From assembly GCA_964631345.1 (NCBI GenBank), contig CAZVWE010000002.1, forward strand, positions 124,001 through 188,000: a DNA stretch of 64,000 nt, in the 5' to 3' direction. Each line of letters starts with the position of its first letter. Position 1 is the stretch's first letter. The DNA is from MGBC163016 sp964631345. GTDB taxonomy: Bacteria > Actinomycetota > Coriobacteriia > Coriobacteriales > Eggerthellaceae. A program made the translations under genes and the position numbers. The notes below the pieces were generated by a model that had not been told where the DNA came from, ran no database searches, and saw nothing but the letters and a program-made list of their open reading frames with translations. Positions 1 through 8,223 of this stretch are shown piece after piece.

Positions 1-1733
1 ATCCCAACACCCGGTTGGTTTGCAACGGCAGGACCTACAAAACCGAGCACAATATAAGGTCTATCGATTTGCGTTTGGAGATCGAGTACACGCATAACCA
101 TCGTGCCCTGGTCGCTTCCGGAAGGTTGTACGGATACAGGATTTTTTGTATGACAGCATTGAAGACCGAAATGGGAATAATTTTTTCCATAATCATATAC
201 GCAGTTTATTGGCCAGTTTTCTGAGTACCAATTTTGGTCATCTGTTGTCATGTTTTCTAAAAGAAATATGTAATTAAAATAATTTCTCGAAGCTTGGTTT
301 CCATCAGGTGTGACATGGAAATTAGATACAGCGCCTTCTTCGACTCCATTCCAATTTGCGCCATTTTGCCAAGCTATGTATTCATAAAGACTATCTGGAT
401 CGTTAACCCATGAATAACAGTATTGCCCTGTTTCGACACATGCTTCCCATGCATGATCATCTGGGTCTGGATTTGGCCACCAATATGCAAGGTCACAATC
501 AAACTCGTATGAATTGCCGATTTTTAACGTATCAAAGTTCAGCCCTTCGAATTTAACTTCAGGCACAAATGAAAGTGATTCTGCAGAAGTTGAAGCGATG
601 GCTTTTTCTGTCAACATATCTAGAACCGATGGTGCTTTGATCTCAATATCTAGGGATGCTATTTCGCTTGGAGATATGAATAGCTCTAACTTTCCGCTTT
701 TTGGATCATATGAAGCGTTCGTTCCATCGATGAGATCTATTGAACTATCGCTTCCATTGAGCTTTACATCGATATTTGAAAGAGTAACTTTTTCTGCAAA
801 TTCGGATATCACTATTGGAATGCTTACAGATATATCGTATCTATTAGCTTTGATCGAATAGGAATTCAAGGCTTTCACTCGCAGATCATTGCAGTTGATA
901 TTCACATCAAATGTACAATCCGTATGTGTATCCAGGTTTCCCGGTAGCAAGATTTGTGCTTGCAGGGCAAAGGGAATCTCTTCTCCGTCTTTGTAATAAA
1001 GGGATTTAGGTACGTAAGCAATTCCGCTTTCAAGGTCTATCCAAGGTCCTTCCACTTGAACACCGTTGTTATTCATCTCTGTAAATACATAATCACAAGC
1101 ATTGCTTTCACCTCTGATATCCGAGGGATTGGCAAGTGCTATAAACCAATCAGAGCCATCTCCTGGATCAAGTAGGTCTGCGGACAGTTCGTATTGTGCG
1201 ATCAGGGAATTTAGCCATATATCACTGCTAAAGAAGGAATCAAAAGATGGATATTTATAGAGCGCTTTATCATCTGCAATAGTGTGCTTTAGATAAAGAG
1301 TGTGTCCACTGTCCTTCAGAGATGTGAAATCCATTCCGAAAAGCGAAAGCGTTGATTCAATAATATTGCTTGGATGCACTTTGATTTCCGGAACGTCTTC
1401 TGTGGTGAACTCGGCTAGATATTCATTGCGATTTATTTGTTGAGGCTCTCTTAGCTCCAGATTCTCGGAGAGACTATTCTCTACAACAGCATCCTCATGT
1501 GTAGCATCTTCAGTTAGAACATTTTCAGATATATCATTTTCAGACACAGCATCCCCAAGACCAGGGTTTTCTTGTGCGCTGCTATCTGTTCCGTATGCGT
1601 TAGCTGTGGCATTTGCGACGCCTTTAACTCCTGTGGCATATGCAAGCGTTGGCGTCATCGCCAAAGATAGGGCAAGAAAAACACAAAGGAAAAACTTTAC
1701 ATAGGCAAAGTTGCCTCTTCTATTTTTGGGCAT
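1..1733 (-). CDS. Large secreted surface-type protein, 5' part only
   Basis: The minus-strand reading frame is open for about 577 codons from ATG at 1733 and runs off the window edge without a stop. GGAGGA lies about 7 bases upstream of the ATG. The N-terminus is a Sec signal peptide: basic MPKNRRG, a hydrophobic core around FFLCVFLALSL, and a likely cleavage after AYA near residue 33. An acidic stretch with repeated SEN/TED/HED units follows (about residues 55-90). The rest is a soluble, Tyr/Trp/Asp-rich extracellular-looking region containing AYVPKSLYYKDGEEIPFALQ and a cysteine-bearing segment with YWWPNPDPDD. I recognise no enzymatic domain. Adhesin-like or cell-wall proteins of this style are common in Coriobacteriia, but the function is unknown. 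The C-terminus (anchor or repeats) is outside the window. Confidence 0.85.
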   Translation of the reverse strand, partial: MPKNRRGNFAYVKFFLCVFLALSLAMTPTLAYATGVKGVANATANAYGTDSSAQENPGLGDAVSENDISENVLTEDATHEDAVVENSLSENLELREPQQINRNEYLAEFTTEDVPEIKVHPSNIIESTLSLFGMDFTSLKDSGHTLYLKHTIADDKALYKYPSFDSFFSSDIWLNSLIAQYELSADLLDPGDGSDWFIALANPSDIRGESNACDYVFTEMNNNGVQVEGPWIDLESGIAYVPKSLYYKDGEEIPFALQAQILLPGNLDTHTDCTFDVNINCNDLRVKALNSYSIKANRYDISVSIPIVISEFAEKVTLSNIDVKLNGSDSSIDLIDGTNASYDPKSGKLELFISPSEIASLDIEIKAPSVLDMLTEKAIASTSAESLSFVPEVKFEGLNFDTLKIGNSYEFDCDLAYWWPNPDPDDHAWEACVETGQYCYSWVNDPDSLYEYIAWQNGANWNGVEEGAVSNFHVTPDGNQASRNYFNYIFLLENMTTDDQNWYSENWPINCVYDYGKNYSHFGLQCCHTKNPVSVQPSGSDQGTMVMRVLDLQTQIDRPYIVLGFVGPAVANQPGVG

Positions 1734-1751
1734 TGGCACATCCTCCAAACG

Positions 1752-1842
1752 GCAGGGTTAGTCCTGCATCGATTTCTAGATGAGCCGAGATATTAGCGAC
1801 AAGGCCTCGCAAAAACCTTTTGCGATCTCGCGCGAGATTATA
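1752..1842 (-). promoter_or_regulatory. Promoter and palindrome-rich leader of the secreted-protein gene
   Basis: On the minus strand a perfect TATAAT (1842-1837) is followed at once by a perfect 14-bp palindrome ATCTCGCGCGAGAT (1825-1838). The palindrome shares two bases with the -10 box and would cover the transcription start near 1830, so it is placed as a repressor operator. Next to it is a second perfect inverted repeat, TCGCAAAA-ACC-TTTTGCGA (1807-1825). A third, GCAGG-N6-CCTGC (1752-1767), lies just before the GGAGGA ribosome-binding site. No good -35 hexamer is visible. The leader is about 100 nt long. It does not match a riboswitch consensus that I can recognise. Confidence 0.5.
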
Positions 1843-1992
1843 GAAATGCTTGAAAAATTGCTTCTATATTGGTTTTAAATAAAAGCCAATTCTGAATTAA
1901 TTTAATATGTGTTTCATATACAGGGTTTTGTTTTCTTGTTAAAAACATATAGAATCTGCCTCAATTCATATAGAAATTTGAAGGGATCTTAC

Positions 1993-3099
1993 GTGGATGT
2001 GCTTTTCACCATATTGTGTGCCGTGATCGTGATCGGAGTTATTGTTGTCATTCATGAAGGCGGACATTTTTTGGCCGCACGAGCATTTGGTGTGCGTGTT
2101 GTAGAATTTATGGTGGGATTACCTGGTCCTTGCATTGGCTTTACATCTGGTGAAACTAAATTTGGTATTACGGCAGTCCCGCTAGGAGGATATGCGAAGG
2201 TCTGTGGCATGGAAACAGGCCCTGTCAATTCGCATCTAAAAGACGTACTTGCATTTTGCTTAGAGCAAGGCACAACGGATGCGCAATCTGTGTCGCAGCA
2301 TCTAGGAATTAGTTATGATGACGCAGAAGAAGCGCTTGACGAATTAGTTGAATGGGGAAGCTTAGAAAGAAAGACCAAAAGAGGCCAACCAGATATCTAT
2401 TTAACCCCTAAAATTGTGCCAACGAAACGTCAAAAATCATTGTCGAAAACCCTTTATACGTCTGTTCAAAATCCTGAAAACGCAGGAACAAAAAGAAAAG
2501 TTCGCGATATAAATTTATTTTTTGAACGAGAAAAAAAGCAACAATATAGAAATCTTCCCTTTTGGAAGCGTTCAGTAATCCTTCTTGCTGGAATATTTGT
2601 AAATCTACTTTTTGCAATAGTTGCGTTTATTGTTGTTTATTCAATAATCGGTGTCGATTATGTTGATGCAAGTGGCGTAACGCATCATATTTTGCTAAAT
2701 CCTCTGCAATCAATCCAAGCAGGATTTGGTTGCATAGTTATGACTTTTCAGGCAATACTGGGGTTGTTTAATCCACAAACCGCCGCGGAGACGGTTTCCA
2801 ATTCAACCAGCATTGTTGGAATTGCCGTTATGTCTAGGGATTTTTTTGCACAGGGAGTTGCCGATGCGCTGTTTTTCATGGCGATCATATCGATATCTAT
2901 TGGGTTAATGAATTTACTTCCTATACCTCCTCTCGATGGTGGAAGATTTTTAATCGAAATTATTCAAAAAATAACTAAGCGAGACGTCCCCATGAGGGTA
3001 ATGGGTTATATTTCTATGGCAGGAATGGCATTGTTTATGGTCTTTTTTATCTTTATGCTGAATCAAGATATTCAAAGATTCATATTTGGTAATTGGTGA
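1993..3099 (+). CDS. rseP: Site-2 (RseP-type, M50) membrane metalloprotease with a winged-helix-like insert
   Basis: Intramembrane zinc protease of the RseP/RasP type, which cleaves membrane-bound anti-sigma factors and signal-peptide remnants. Zinc ligands are visible as HEGGH (His21, Glu22, His25) in TM1 and LDGGR (Asp315) in the last TM pair; GGYAK marks the membrane-embedded loop. Between that loop and TM2 lies about 58 soluble residues (81-138) that read as a winged-helix domain, with QSVSQHLGISYDDAEEAL as the likely HTH, and then a basic linker. TM2 runs almost directly into the segment before the last TMs, leaving no room for the usual PDZ domain. I chose GTG at 1993 because AAGGGA lies 6 bases upstream; an in-frame ATG at 1909 adds 28 residues without family resemblance. 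ispG follows after 13 bases. The usual neighbour dxr is missing upstream. Confidence 0.88.
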   Translation: MDVLFTILCAVIVIGVIVVIHEGGHFLAARAFGVRVVEFMVGLPGPCIGFTSGETKFGITAVPLGGYAKVCGMETGPVNSHLKDVLAFCLEQGTTDAQSVSQHLGISYDDAEEALDELVEWGSLERKTKRGQPDIYLTPKIVPTKRQKSLSKTLYTSVQNPENAGTKRKVRDINLFFEREKKQQYRNLPFWKRSVILLAGIFVNLLFAIVAFIVVYSIIGVDYVDASGVTHHILLNPLQSIQAGFGCIVMTFQAILGLFNPQTAAETVSNSTSIVGIAVMSRDFFAQGVADALFFMAIISISIGLMNLLPIPPLDGGRFLIEIIQKITKRDVPMRVMGYISMAGMALFMVFFIFMLNQDIQRFIFGNW

Positions 3100-3112
3100 G
3101 TAGGGTAGATAA

Positions 3113-4195
3113 ATGCCGAAAAATACTGCTAGTGCTGCTAGGAATCAAACAAGATGTGTGCATGTTGGCGAGATTGCAATAGGTGGGGGTAATCCTGTAG
3201 CTGTGCAGTCAATGCTTAACGCTTCATCTTCTGATGTCGAAGCTAATGTTGAGCAAATTCGTCGTCTGGCGCAAGCTGGGTGCGAAATTGTACGTATGGC
3301 AGTTCCAGATAGGAATTCACTAGATACGTTTGCAAAGGTCTGCGACAAAAGTCCACTTCCGGTAGTTGCTGATATCCATTTCGATGCTACCTGTGCAATA
3401 GAGGCCGCTTGGAGAGGTGCAGCTAAGCTTCGTATTAATCCTGGAAATATTGGTGGACTTGAAAAGACAAACCTTGTTATTGACGCAGCAAAAGGTGCTG
3501 GAATTCCAATTAGGATAGGCGTAAATGCTGGCTCTCTTGATAAGGAATTAGCTGCGCGAAAAGACTTAACTTTGCCTGAAAAGTTGTGTGCATCAGTTGT
3601 TGAATATGTAAGACATTTTGAAGAAGATCGCGGTTTTTACGACATCGTAGTTTCTGCAAAAGCACACGATGTGCAAACAACAATAGATGCTTATAGGCTT
3701 ATATCAAATGAAATTCCTCACGTTCCGTTACATATTGGCGTAACAGAAGCGGGAGGAGCATTCCAGGGTCTTATAAAGTCTTCAGCTGGACTGGGCATCT
3801 TACTCAATGAGGGCATTGGGGATACTCTTAGAATATCGCTTACAGATGATCCAGTTTTAGAGGTTAAAGCTGCGCATACTCTTCTTTCCGTTTTGGATAT
3901 CAGAAAAAGAGGTGTTGAGATCATAAGCTGTCCGACGTGTGGGCGCTGCGAAGTTGATATGGTAAATATCGCAAAAGAAGTAGAGACGAGTCTCTCTAGC
4001 ATCACTAAGCCTTTAAAAGTAGCTGTTATGGGTTGTGTTGTTAACGGGCCTGGAGAAGCACGTGATGCTGATGTGGGTGTAGCTTGCGGTAAAGGCGAGG
4101 GTGCGATCTTTGCTAATGGTAGAATTGTTCGTAAGGTTAAAGAATCGGAAATTGTCGACGCATTGCTACAAGAAATCGAATCCCTGTCTGACTAG
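3113..4195 (+). CDS. ispG: 4-hydroxy-3-methylbut-2-enyl diphosphate synthase (IspG/GcpE)
   Basis: Cytosolic 4Fe-4S enzyme of the MEP isoprenoid pathway. It converts methylerythritol cyclodiphosphate to HMBPP using flavodoxin or ferredoxin electrons. The 360-residue length is typical of the bacterial single-subunit form. The N-terminal TIM barrel begins VHVGEIAIGGGNPVAVQSM. The C-terminal cluster-binding part has CPTC (Cys273, Cys276) and CVVNGPGE (Cys308, Glu315), the three-Cys-plus-Glu set of the family. It starts 13 bases after the protease gene with AGGG upstream, and proS follows 34 bases later. The rseP-ispG-proS order is common in actinobacteria and is likely one transcript. Confidence 0.97.
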   Translation: MPKNTASAARNQTRCVHVGEIAIGGGNPVAVQSMLNASSSDVEANVEQIRRLAQAGCEIVRMAVPDRNSLDTFAKVCDKSPLPVVADIHFDATCAIEAAWRGAAKLRINPGNIGGLEKTNLVIDAAKGAGIPIRIGVNAGSLDKELAARKDLTLPEKLCASVVEYVRHFEEDRGFYDIVVSAKAHDVQTTIDAYRLISNEIPHVPLHIGVTEAGGAFQGLIKSSAGLGILLNEGIGDTLRISLTDDPVLEVKAAHTLLSVLDIRKRGVEIISCPTCGRCEVDMVNIAKEVETSLSSITKPLKVAVMGCVVNGPGEARDADVGVACGKGEGAIFANGRIVRKVKESEIVDALLQEIESLSD

Positions 4196-4229
4196 CCCGA
4201 TACACAACTGAAAAGCGAGGCCAAAAACA

Positions 4230-5996
4230 ATGCCTGAGTTAATTAGGATGAGCAAACTTTACGTTCCGACGTTAAAAGAAGATCCGGCAGATGCAGAAAT
4301 AGCTAGTCATAAGTTGCTTTTACGCTCTGGGATGATACGTAAAACTGCAAGTGGTGTGTATACGTTTTTGCCTTTGGGGTATCGCGTTTTATCAAAAATT
4401 GAAGCAATCATTCGTGAAGAAATGAATGCAGCTGGTGCCCTTGAGATCATGATGCCAGCCCTTCAGCCATCCGAACTTTGGTTGGAAAGCGGCAGATGGA
4501 ATGACTATGGCCCTGAGCTTATGCGCTTTGAGGACAGGCATAACCACGGTTTTTGTTTAGGACCTACACACGAAGAGTTGATTACGTCTCTTATTAGAGA
4601 CGAAGTTCGGTCTTACAAACAGCTTCCCTTAACGCTTTATCAAATCCAGGTTAAGTTCCGCGATGAAATACGTCCTCGTTTTGGACTTCTACGTTCGCGT
4701 GAATTCATAATGAAAGATGCTTATTCATTCCATGCTGATGCGGAATCACTACAGGAAACATATGATGCAATGGGTGAAAGGTACGGCAGGATATGTGATC
4801 GCTGCGGGCTTACGTGGCGAGGTGTTGAAGCCGATTCAGGACAAATTGGCGGCAAGGTTACGACTGAGTTTATGGCGCTTGCTGAATCGGGTGAGGCTGA
4901 ACTTGTTTATTGTGACTGTGGATATTCTGCAAATACCGAAGCGGGAGCATGCAATGCTCATCCAACCTCATATGAAACAACTTCTCTTACTAAGATTGAA
5001 ACACCAAATGTTCATACAATTGAAGAGTTAGCTCAGTTTTTATCGATTCCAGAGACTTCTACAGTTAAGGCTCTTTCTGCACATGATACAGAAGGGGATT
5101 TGTATGTGTTATTTGTTCCTGGAGACCATGAATTAAACGAACTTAAAGCAGCACGTTTAATTGAAGGCTTTGAACTATTAAGCGATGATGAAATGAAGGC
5201 ATTTGGTCTTCATAAAGGATCTATGGGTCCTGTTGGTCTTCCGGAAGGTGCAAAGATAATTGCGGATTCTTCACTGAAGGCACTTGATTCTTGGGTAGTT
5301 GGTGCAAATGAAGAAGGCTTCCATTACACAGGTGCTGTTGCTGGTCGTGATTTTGATGTGGATACTTGGGCTGATCTTTGCGTTGTGAAACCGCAAGATA
5401 GTTGCCCTGAATGCGGATGCGCGTTAAAGGGTGCGCGTGGCATTGAGGTTAGCCAGATTTTCCAACTTGGAACGAAATACTCAGAATCGATGGGTGCAAC
5501 TTATTTGGATAAAGATGGAAAAGAGCGCCCGTTTATTATGGGTTGCTATGGAGTGGGTGTTACACGAACACTTGCTGCAATTGTGGAGCAACATAATGAT
5601 GAAAATGGCATGATGTGGCCTATTTCTGTAGCTCCAGCGCATGTTTGTGTTATCCCATTAACGGTTGGAGATGATCTTGTTCAGCCAGCAGCGGAAAGAA
5701 TTGCGAATAGTCTTGTAAGGATTGGGCTTGAAACAGTTATTGATGACCGTGATGAGCGTGCAGGTGTTAAGTTTGCGGATGCCGATCTTATTGGTTGGCC
5801 ATTGCAGGTAGTTGTTGGTAAGCGAGGACTAGCAGAGAACAAGGTAGAACTCAGACATCGACGCACAGGTAAACGTGCTGATTTTTCTTTGGATGAGTTG
5901 CCTGAACTTATGGCTTTTGCAAATCGCAAACTTCGCGATATGGGCACGCACGATATCATGGTTTTTGCAGACATCTTTAATATATCTCAGTCCTAG
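4230..5996 (+). CDS. proS: Prolyl-tRNA synthetase, bacterial type with editing domain
   Basis: Charges tRNA-Pro with proline. The 588 residues fit the long bacterial ProS: class II catalytic core at the N-terminus (motif 2 region FRDEIRPRFGLLRSREFIMKD, about residues 142-164), a YbaK-like INS editing domain from about 225 to 400 that clears Ala-tRNA-Pro, then motif 3 (GCYGVGVTR) and the anticodon-binding domain. A CxCG / CPECGC pair flanks the insert. GCGAGG lies 9 bases before ATG 4230. A second in-frame ATG at codon 7 (MSKLYVPTLK) is possible, but only a stray AGG lies against it. Confidence 0.97.
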   Translation: MPELIRMSKLYVPTLKEDPADAEIASHKLLLRSGMIRKTASGVYTFLPLGYRVLSKIEAIIREEMNAAGALEIMMPALQPSELWLESGRWNDYGPELMRFEDRHNHGFCLGPTHEELITSLIRDEVRSYKQLPLTLYQIQVKFRDEIRPRFGLLRSREFIMKDAYSFHADAESLQETYDAMGERYGRICDRCGLTWRGVEADSGQIGGKVTTEFMALAESGEAELVYCDCGYSANTEAGACNAHPTSYETTSLTKIETPNVHTIEELAQFLSIPETSTVKALSAHDTEGDLYVLFVPGDHELNELKAARLIEGFELLSDDEMKAFGLHKGSMGPVGLPEGAKIIADSSLKALDSWVVGANEEGFHYTGAVAGRDFDVDTWADLCVVKPQDSCPECGCALKGARGIEVSQIFQLGTKYSESMGATYLDKDGKERPFIMGCYGVGVTRTLAAIVEQHNDENGMMWPISVAPAHVCVIPLTVGDDLVQPAAERIANSLVRIGLETVIDDRDERAGVKFADADLIGWPLQVVVGKRGLAENKVELRHRRTGKRADFSLDELPELMAFANRKLRDMGTHDIMVFADIFNISQS

Positions 5997-6082
5997 ATTT
6001 TGCGGATAAAGCTCAATACGGTTTTGTAACATTTATAAAAGTATTGCGTAACGATTGGGTGCGTTTATAGACGCCTTTAATC

Positions 6083-6096
6083 ATTGCGATCACAAT
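6083..6096. promoter_or_regulatory. Near-palindromic operator-like site upstream of the phasin-like gene
   Basis: ATTGCGATCACAAT is an inverted repeat with one mismatch. It closely resembles the perfect palindrome TTGTGATCACAA upstream of the lipoprotein gene at 47085. A TTTAAT (-10-like) sits 1 base before it, so the site would cover the start of transcription. No convincing -35 is seen. The regulator is unknown. Two related sites in 64 kb could still be chance. Confidence 0.3.
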
Positions 6097-6189
6097 CTGA
6101 CGTGAGAGACTTTCAGAACTTTTGATTGCATGTTGGTTTGTTGTTCCACATCGTGTTTTAGTGTGGCGCAAGATGATTGGAGGTTTGCA

Positions 6190-6531
6190 ATGGCTAATGT
6201 TACAGATCCTTTCCGTGAAATCTTTCTTGCAGGTATAGGAGCGCTAGCGATTGGCGCAGAAAAGTCTCAAGACTTAATCGATCAACTTGTTCAAAAGGGT
6301 CAATTGACCGTTGATCAAGGCAAAGAGATTGCGACAAATTTGGAGCATGACGCAGCAAACCAAACTGCTGATATGCGTGAGCAAATCATTAAAGCTCAAA
6401 TGAAGGTTATGACAAAGGAAGAGCGTGATGAATTTGCGGCTAGAGTTGCTGAAATGGCTGCAATCATTGATGGCGATGAAGCGCTCATGAATGATGAGCA
6501 AGCAGAGGTTGAGGCTGCAAACAAAGAGTAA
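6190..6531 (+). CDS. Phasin-family-like small helical protein
   Basis: 113 residues. The N-terminus MANVTDPFREIFLAGIGALAIGAEK plus DLIDQLVQKGQLTVDQGKEIA resembles the phasin/PhaF-like family: an amphipathic helix, then a conserved helical segment, then a charged Glu/Ala-rich helix. Family members coat polyhydroxyalkanoate granules, but many anaerobic actinobacteria carry such proteins without any PHA pathway, and none is visible here. Start chosen at ATG 6190 because TGGAGG (6178-6183) precedes it; the ORF extends 20 codons further upstream without support. Transcribed alone, with its own spacer of about 190 bases carrying an operator-like site. Actual role unknown. Confidence 0.75.
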   Translation: MANVTDPFREIFLAGIGALAIGAEKSQDLIDQLVQKGQLTVDQGKEIATNLEHDAANQTADMREQIIKAQMKVMTKEERDEFAARVAEMAAIIDGDEALMNDEQAEVEAANKE

Positions 6532-6643
6532 GAATAGATTATGGATTGATCATTGGGCGGAACAATCTGCTTTTTAAGATAAGTATCGCTCGCGCTAGCT
6601 TAAAATATAGCCCTTGATTTTAGGGATATATTTAGGGGGATGC

Positions 6644-7492
6644 GTGAGCGAATTTATTTATGGGAGACATCCTGTAATTGAGGCATTGGTGTCGAGAATT
6701 CCGATTGAATGCATCTATATTTTAGAAAATTCTGAAGGTGATGCGATTGCACGAATCTTAAATCTCGCAAATGAGGTTCACGTGAAAACGCAATTTGTGT
6801 CACAACGAAAACTCGATCAGCTGATCAGCCAAGATTCGCGAAGTTTTAAATCCCCGAAAAATAAGAATACAAAATCCCAGAATTCAAGAAAAGAATTTCC
6901 ACAAGATAAGACACGCAAGGTAACCACTCAGGGAGTAGTGGCAAAAATTGCAGATTTCCAATATGCAGAGTTTAACGATATGCTTTTTGCAGCACAACAA
7001 TCGATGGAGTCATCAGGTAGTGCTCTTGTAGTTGTGTGCGATCACTTAACCGATTCAGGGAATCTGGGAGCTATTACAAGGTCAGCTGAATCTGTTGGTG
7101 CAAGTGGAATAATCATCCCCAACAAGCGCTCAGCTACACCGAATTCCACAACAATTAAAAGTTCGGCTGGTGCTGTATTGCATATCCCGGTTTGCATGGT
7201 TTCTAATTTGAGAAGTGCAATTGAACAGCTAAAAAGCGATGGGTTTTGGGTTATAGCTGCAACGGAGCATTCAGATGATCTTATCTGGGATACAGATTTC
7301 AAAGGAAAAATTGCACTCATTTTAGGGAATGAGGAAACAGGTGTTTCTAGGCTACTTTTAGAGGATGCTGATTTTAGGTGCAAACTGCCGCAAATGGGAA
7401 AGATTTCATCATTGAATGTTGCTCAAGCTGCTACTGTTTTTATGTATGAATGGCTGCATCAAAACTTAAAGTTTGATGGAGAAGTCGGTTAG
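6644..7492 (+). CDS. rlmB: SpoU/TrmH-family 2'-O-methyltransferase, RlmB-like
   Basis: SAM-dependent SPOUT-class RNA ribose methyltransferase; RlmB members methylate G2251 of 23S rRNA. An N-terminal substrate-binding domain (FIYGRHPVIEAL) is followed by a Lys/Ser/Asn-rich linker of about 35 residues, longer than usual, and then the knot fold. Motif 1 reads NLGAITRSAESVGASGIII, motif 2 LGNEETGVSR, and motif 3 SSLNVAQAATVFMYE. The reference HQGVVA motif is TQGVVA here. Start placed at GTG 6644, preceded by AGGGGG at 6634; a longer ATG start at 6614 adds ten unlikely residues. The target base cannot be decided from sequence alone. Confidence 0.88.
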   Translation: MSEFIYGRHPVIEALVSRIPIECIYILENSEGDAIARILNLANEVHVKTQFVSQRKLDQLISQDSRSFKSPKNKNTKSQNSRKEFPQDKTRKVTTQGVVAKIADFQYAEFNDMLFAAQQSMESSGSALVVVCDHLTDSGNLGAITRSAESVGASGIIIPNKRSATPNSTTIKSSAGAVLHIPVCMVSNLRSAIEQLKSDGFWVIAATEHSDDLIWDTDFKGKIALILGNEETGVSRLLLEDADFRCKLPQMGKISSLNVAQAATVFMYEWLHQNLKFDGEVG

Positions 7493-7619
7493 CCGTTTGG
7501 CCGGCAAGTCGGTTAGCGGCTCGGTTAGTAAATAGGTTAGCAATTCGAATAGTAAGCTACTATCTATAAGCATCGGGAAATGAACATCTCTTATTAGAAC
7601 AGATTAGTAGAACAGATTA
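7485..7619. repeat. Short degenerate direct repeats in an intergenic spacer
   Basis: TCGGTTAG occurs at 7485-7492 (the last two codons of the methyltransferase gene plus one base), 7509-7516 and 7521-7528, with a truncated AGGTTAG at 7534-7540. AGAACAGATTA occurs at 7596-7606 and 7609-7619. They look like remnants of small tandem duplications. No hairpin or coding function is evident. Confidence 0.55.
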
Positions 7620-7639
7620 TAGAAACAGGTATAGGCACG

Positions 7640-8197
7640 ATGGCTTTTTCAAGAAAGCGACTACTCATAGTTGATGGATATAACGTACTTCGCTCTGGTG
7701 GCAGATATCAGTCAATCACGCAACCCGACTACACTGATGACAGTTTCAATGTTGCGCGCGAGCGACTGGTAAATGATGTAATTGATTATGCTGGGCGTGA
7801 TATGAAGGCAATTATTGTTTATGACGGCGCAGGAAATCCTTATTCGCGCCCTACGGAGCAAGAAAAGATTGGCAATGTGAGCATAATGTTTTCGCAGCCT
7901 GGTCAGTCAGCGGATCGTCTCATCGAAAAGCTTGCATATGAAGGCCGTGAGAGACACGAAGAGGTTTTGGTTGTAACAAGTGATGCCTCAATCCAAGAAA
8001 CCGTTTTTGGTGGCGGTGTTACTAGGATGAGCGCACAAGGATTTTGCCAAGAACTTGCAAGCAATTTTGATGGTGCAAGGCAAGAGATAAGCCCAGATCC
8101 TGCATCTAAGCGCACAATTCAAGACAGACTATCGCCCGATGTAGTGCAGAAGTTAAAAGAGATGAGAGATCGATCATCTAATACAAGGCATAGTTAA
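7640..8197 (+). CDS. NYN-domain ribonuclease of the YacP/Rae1 family
   Basis: 185 residues. LLIVDGYNVLRS near the N-terminus and VTSDASIQETVFGGGVTRMSAQGF in the middle are the hallmarks of the YacP-like NYN (PIN-like) nuclease domain, whose acidic residues bind metal. In Bacillus subtilis the family member Rae1 is a ribosome-associated endoribonuclease that cuts certain mRNAs on the ribosome. The gene often follows the RlmB/TrmH gene and cysS in Gram-positive bacteria, and here it follows the methyltransferase gene. An AGG lies upstream of ATG 7640. Substrate in this organism unknown. Confidence 0.87.
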   Translation: MAFSRKRLLIVDGYNVLRSGGRYQSITQPDYTDDSFNVARERLVNDVIDYAGRDMKAIIVYDGAGNPYSRPTEQEKIGNVSIMFSQPGQSADRLIEKLAYEGRERHEEVLVVTSDASIQETVFGGGVTRMSAQGFCQELASNFDGARQEISPDPASKRTIQDRLSPDVVQKLKEMRDRSSNTRHS

Positions 8198-8223
8198 TGC
8201 TTTAAATGCTAATCTAAAATAAA

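Noticed and set aside
1752..1842. Possible c-di-GMP or other riboswitch in the leader of the secreted-protein gene
   Set aside because: The leader is long and structured, but I could not match the conserved GEMM-I core or any other aptamer. It is reported only as palindromes.
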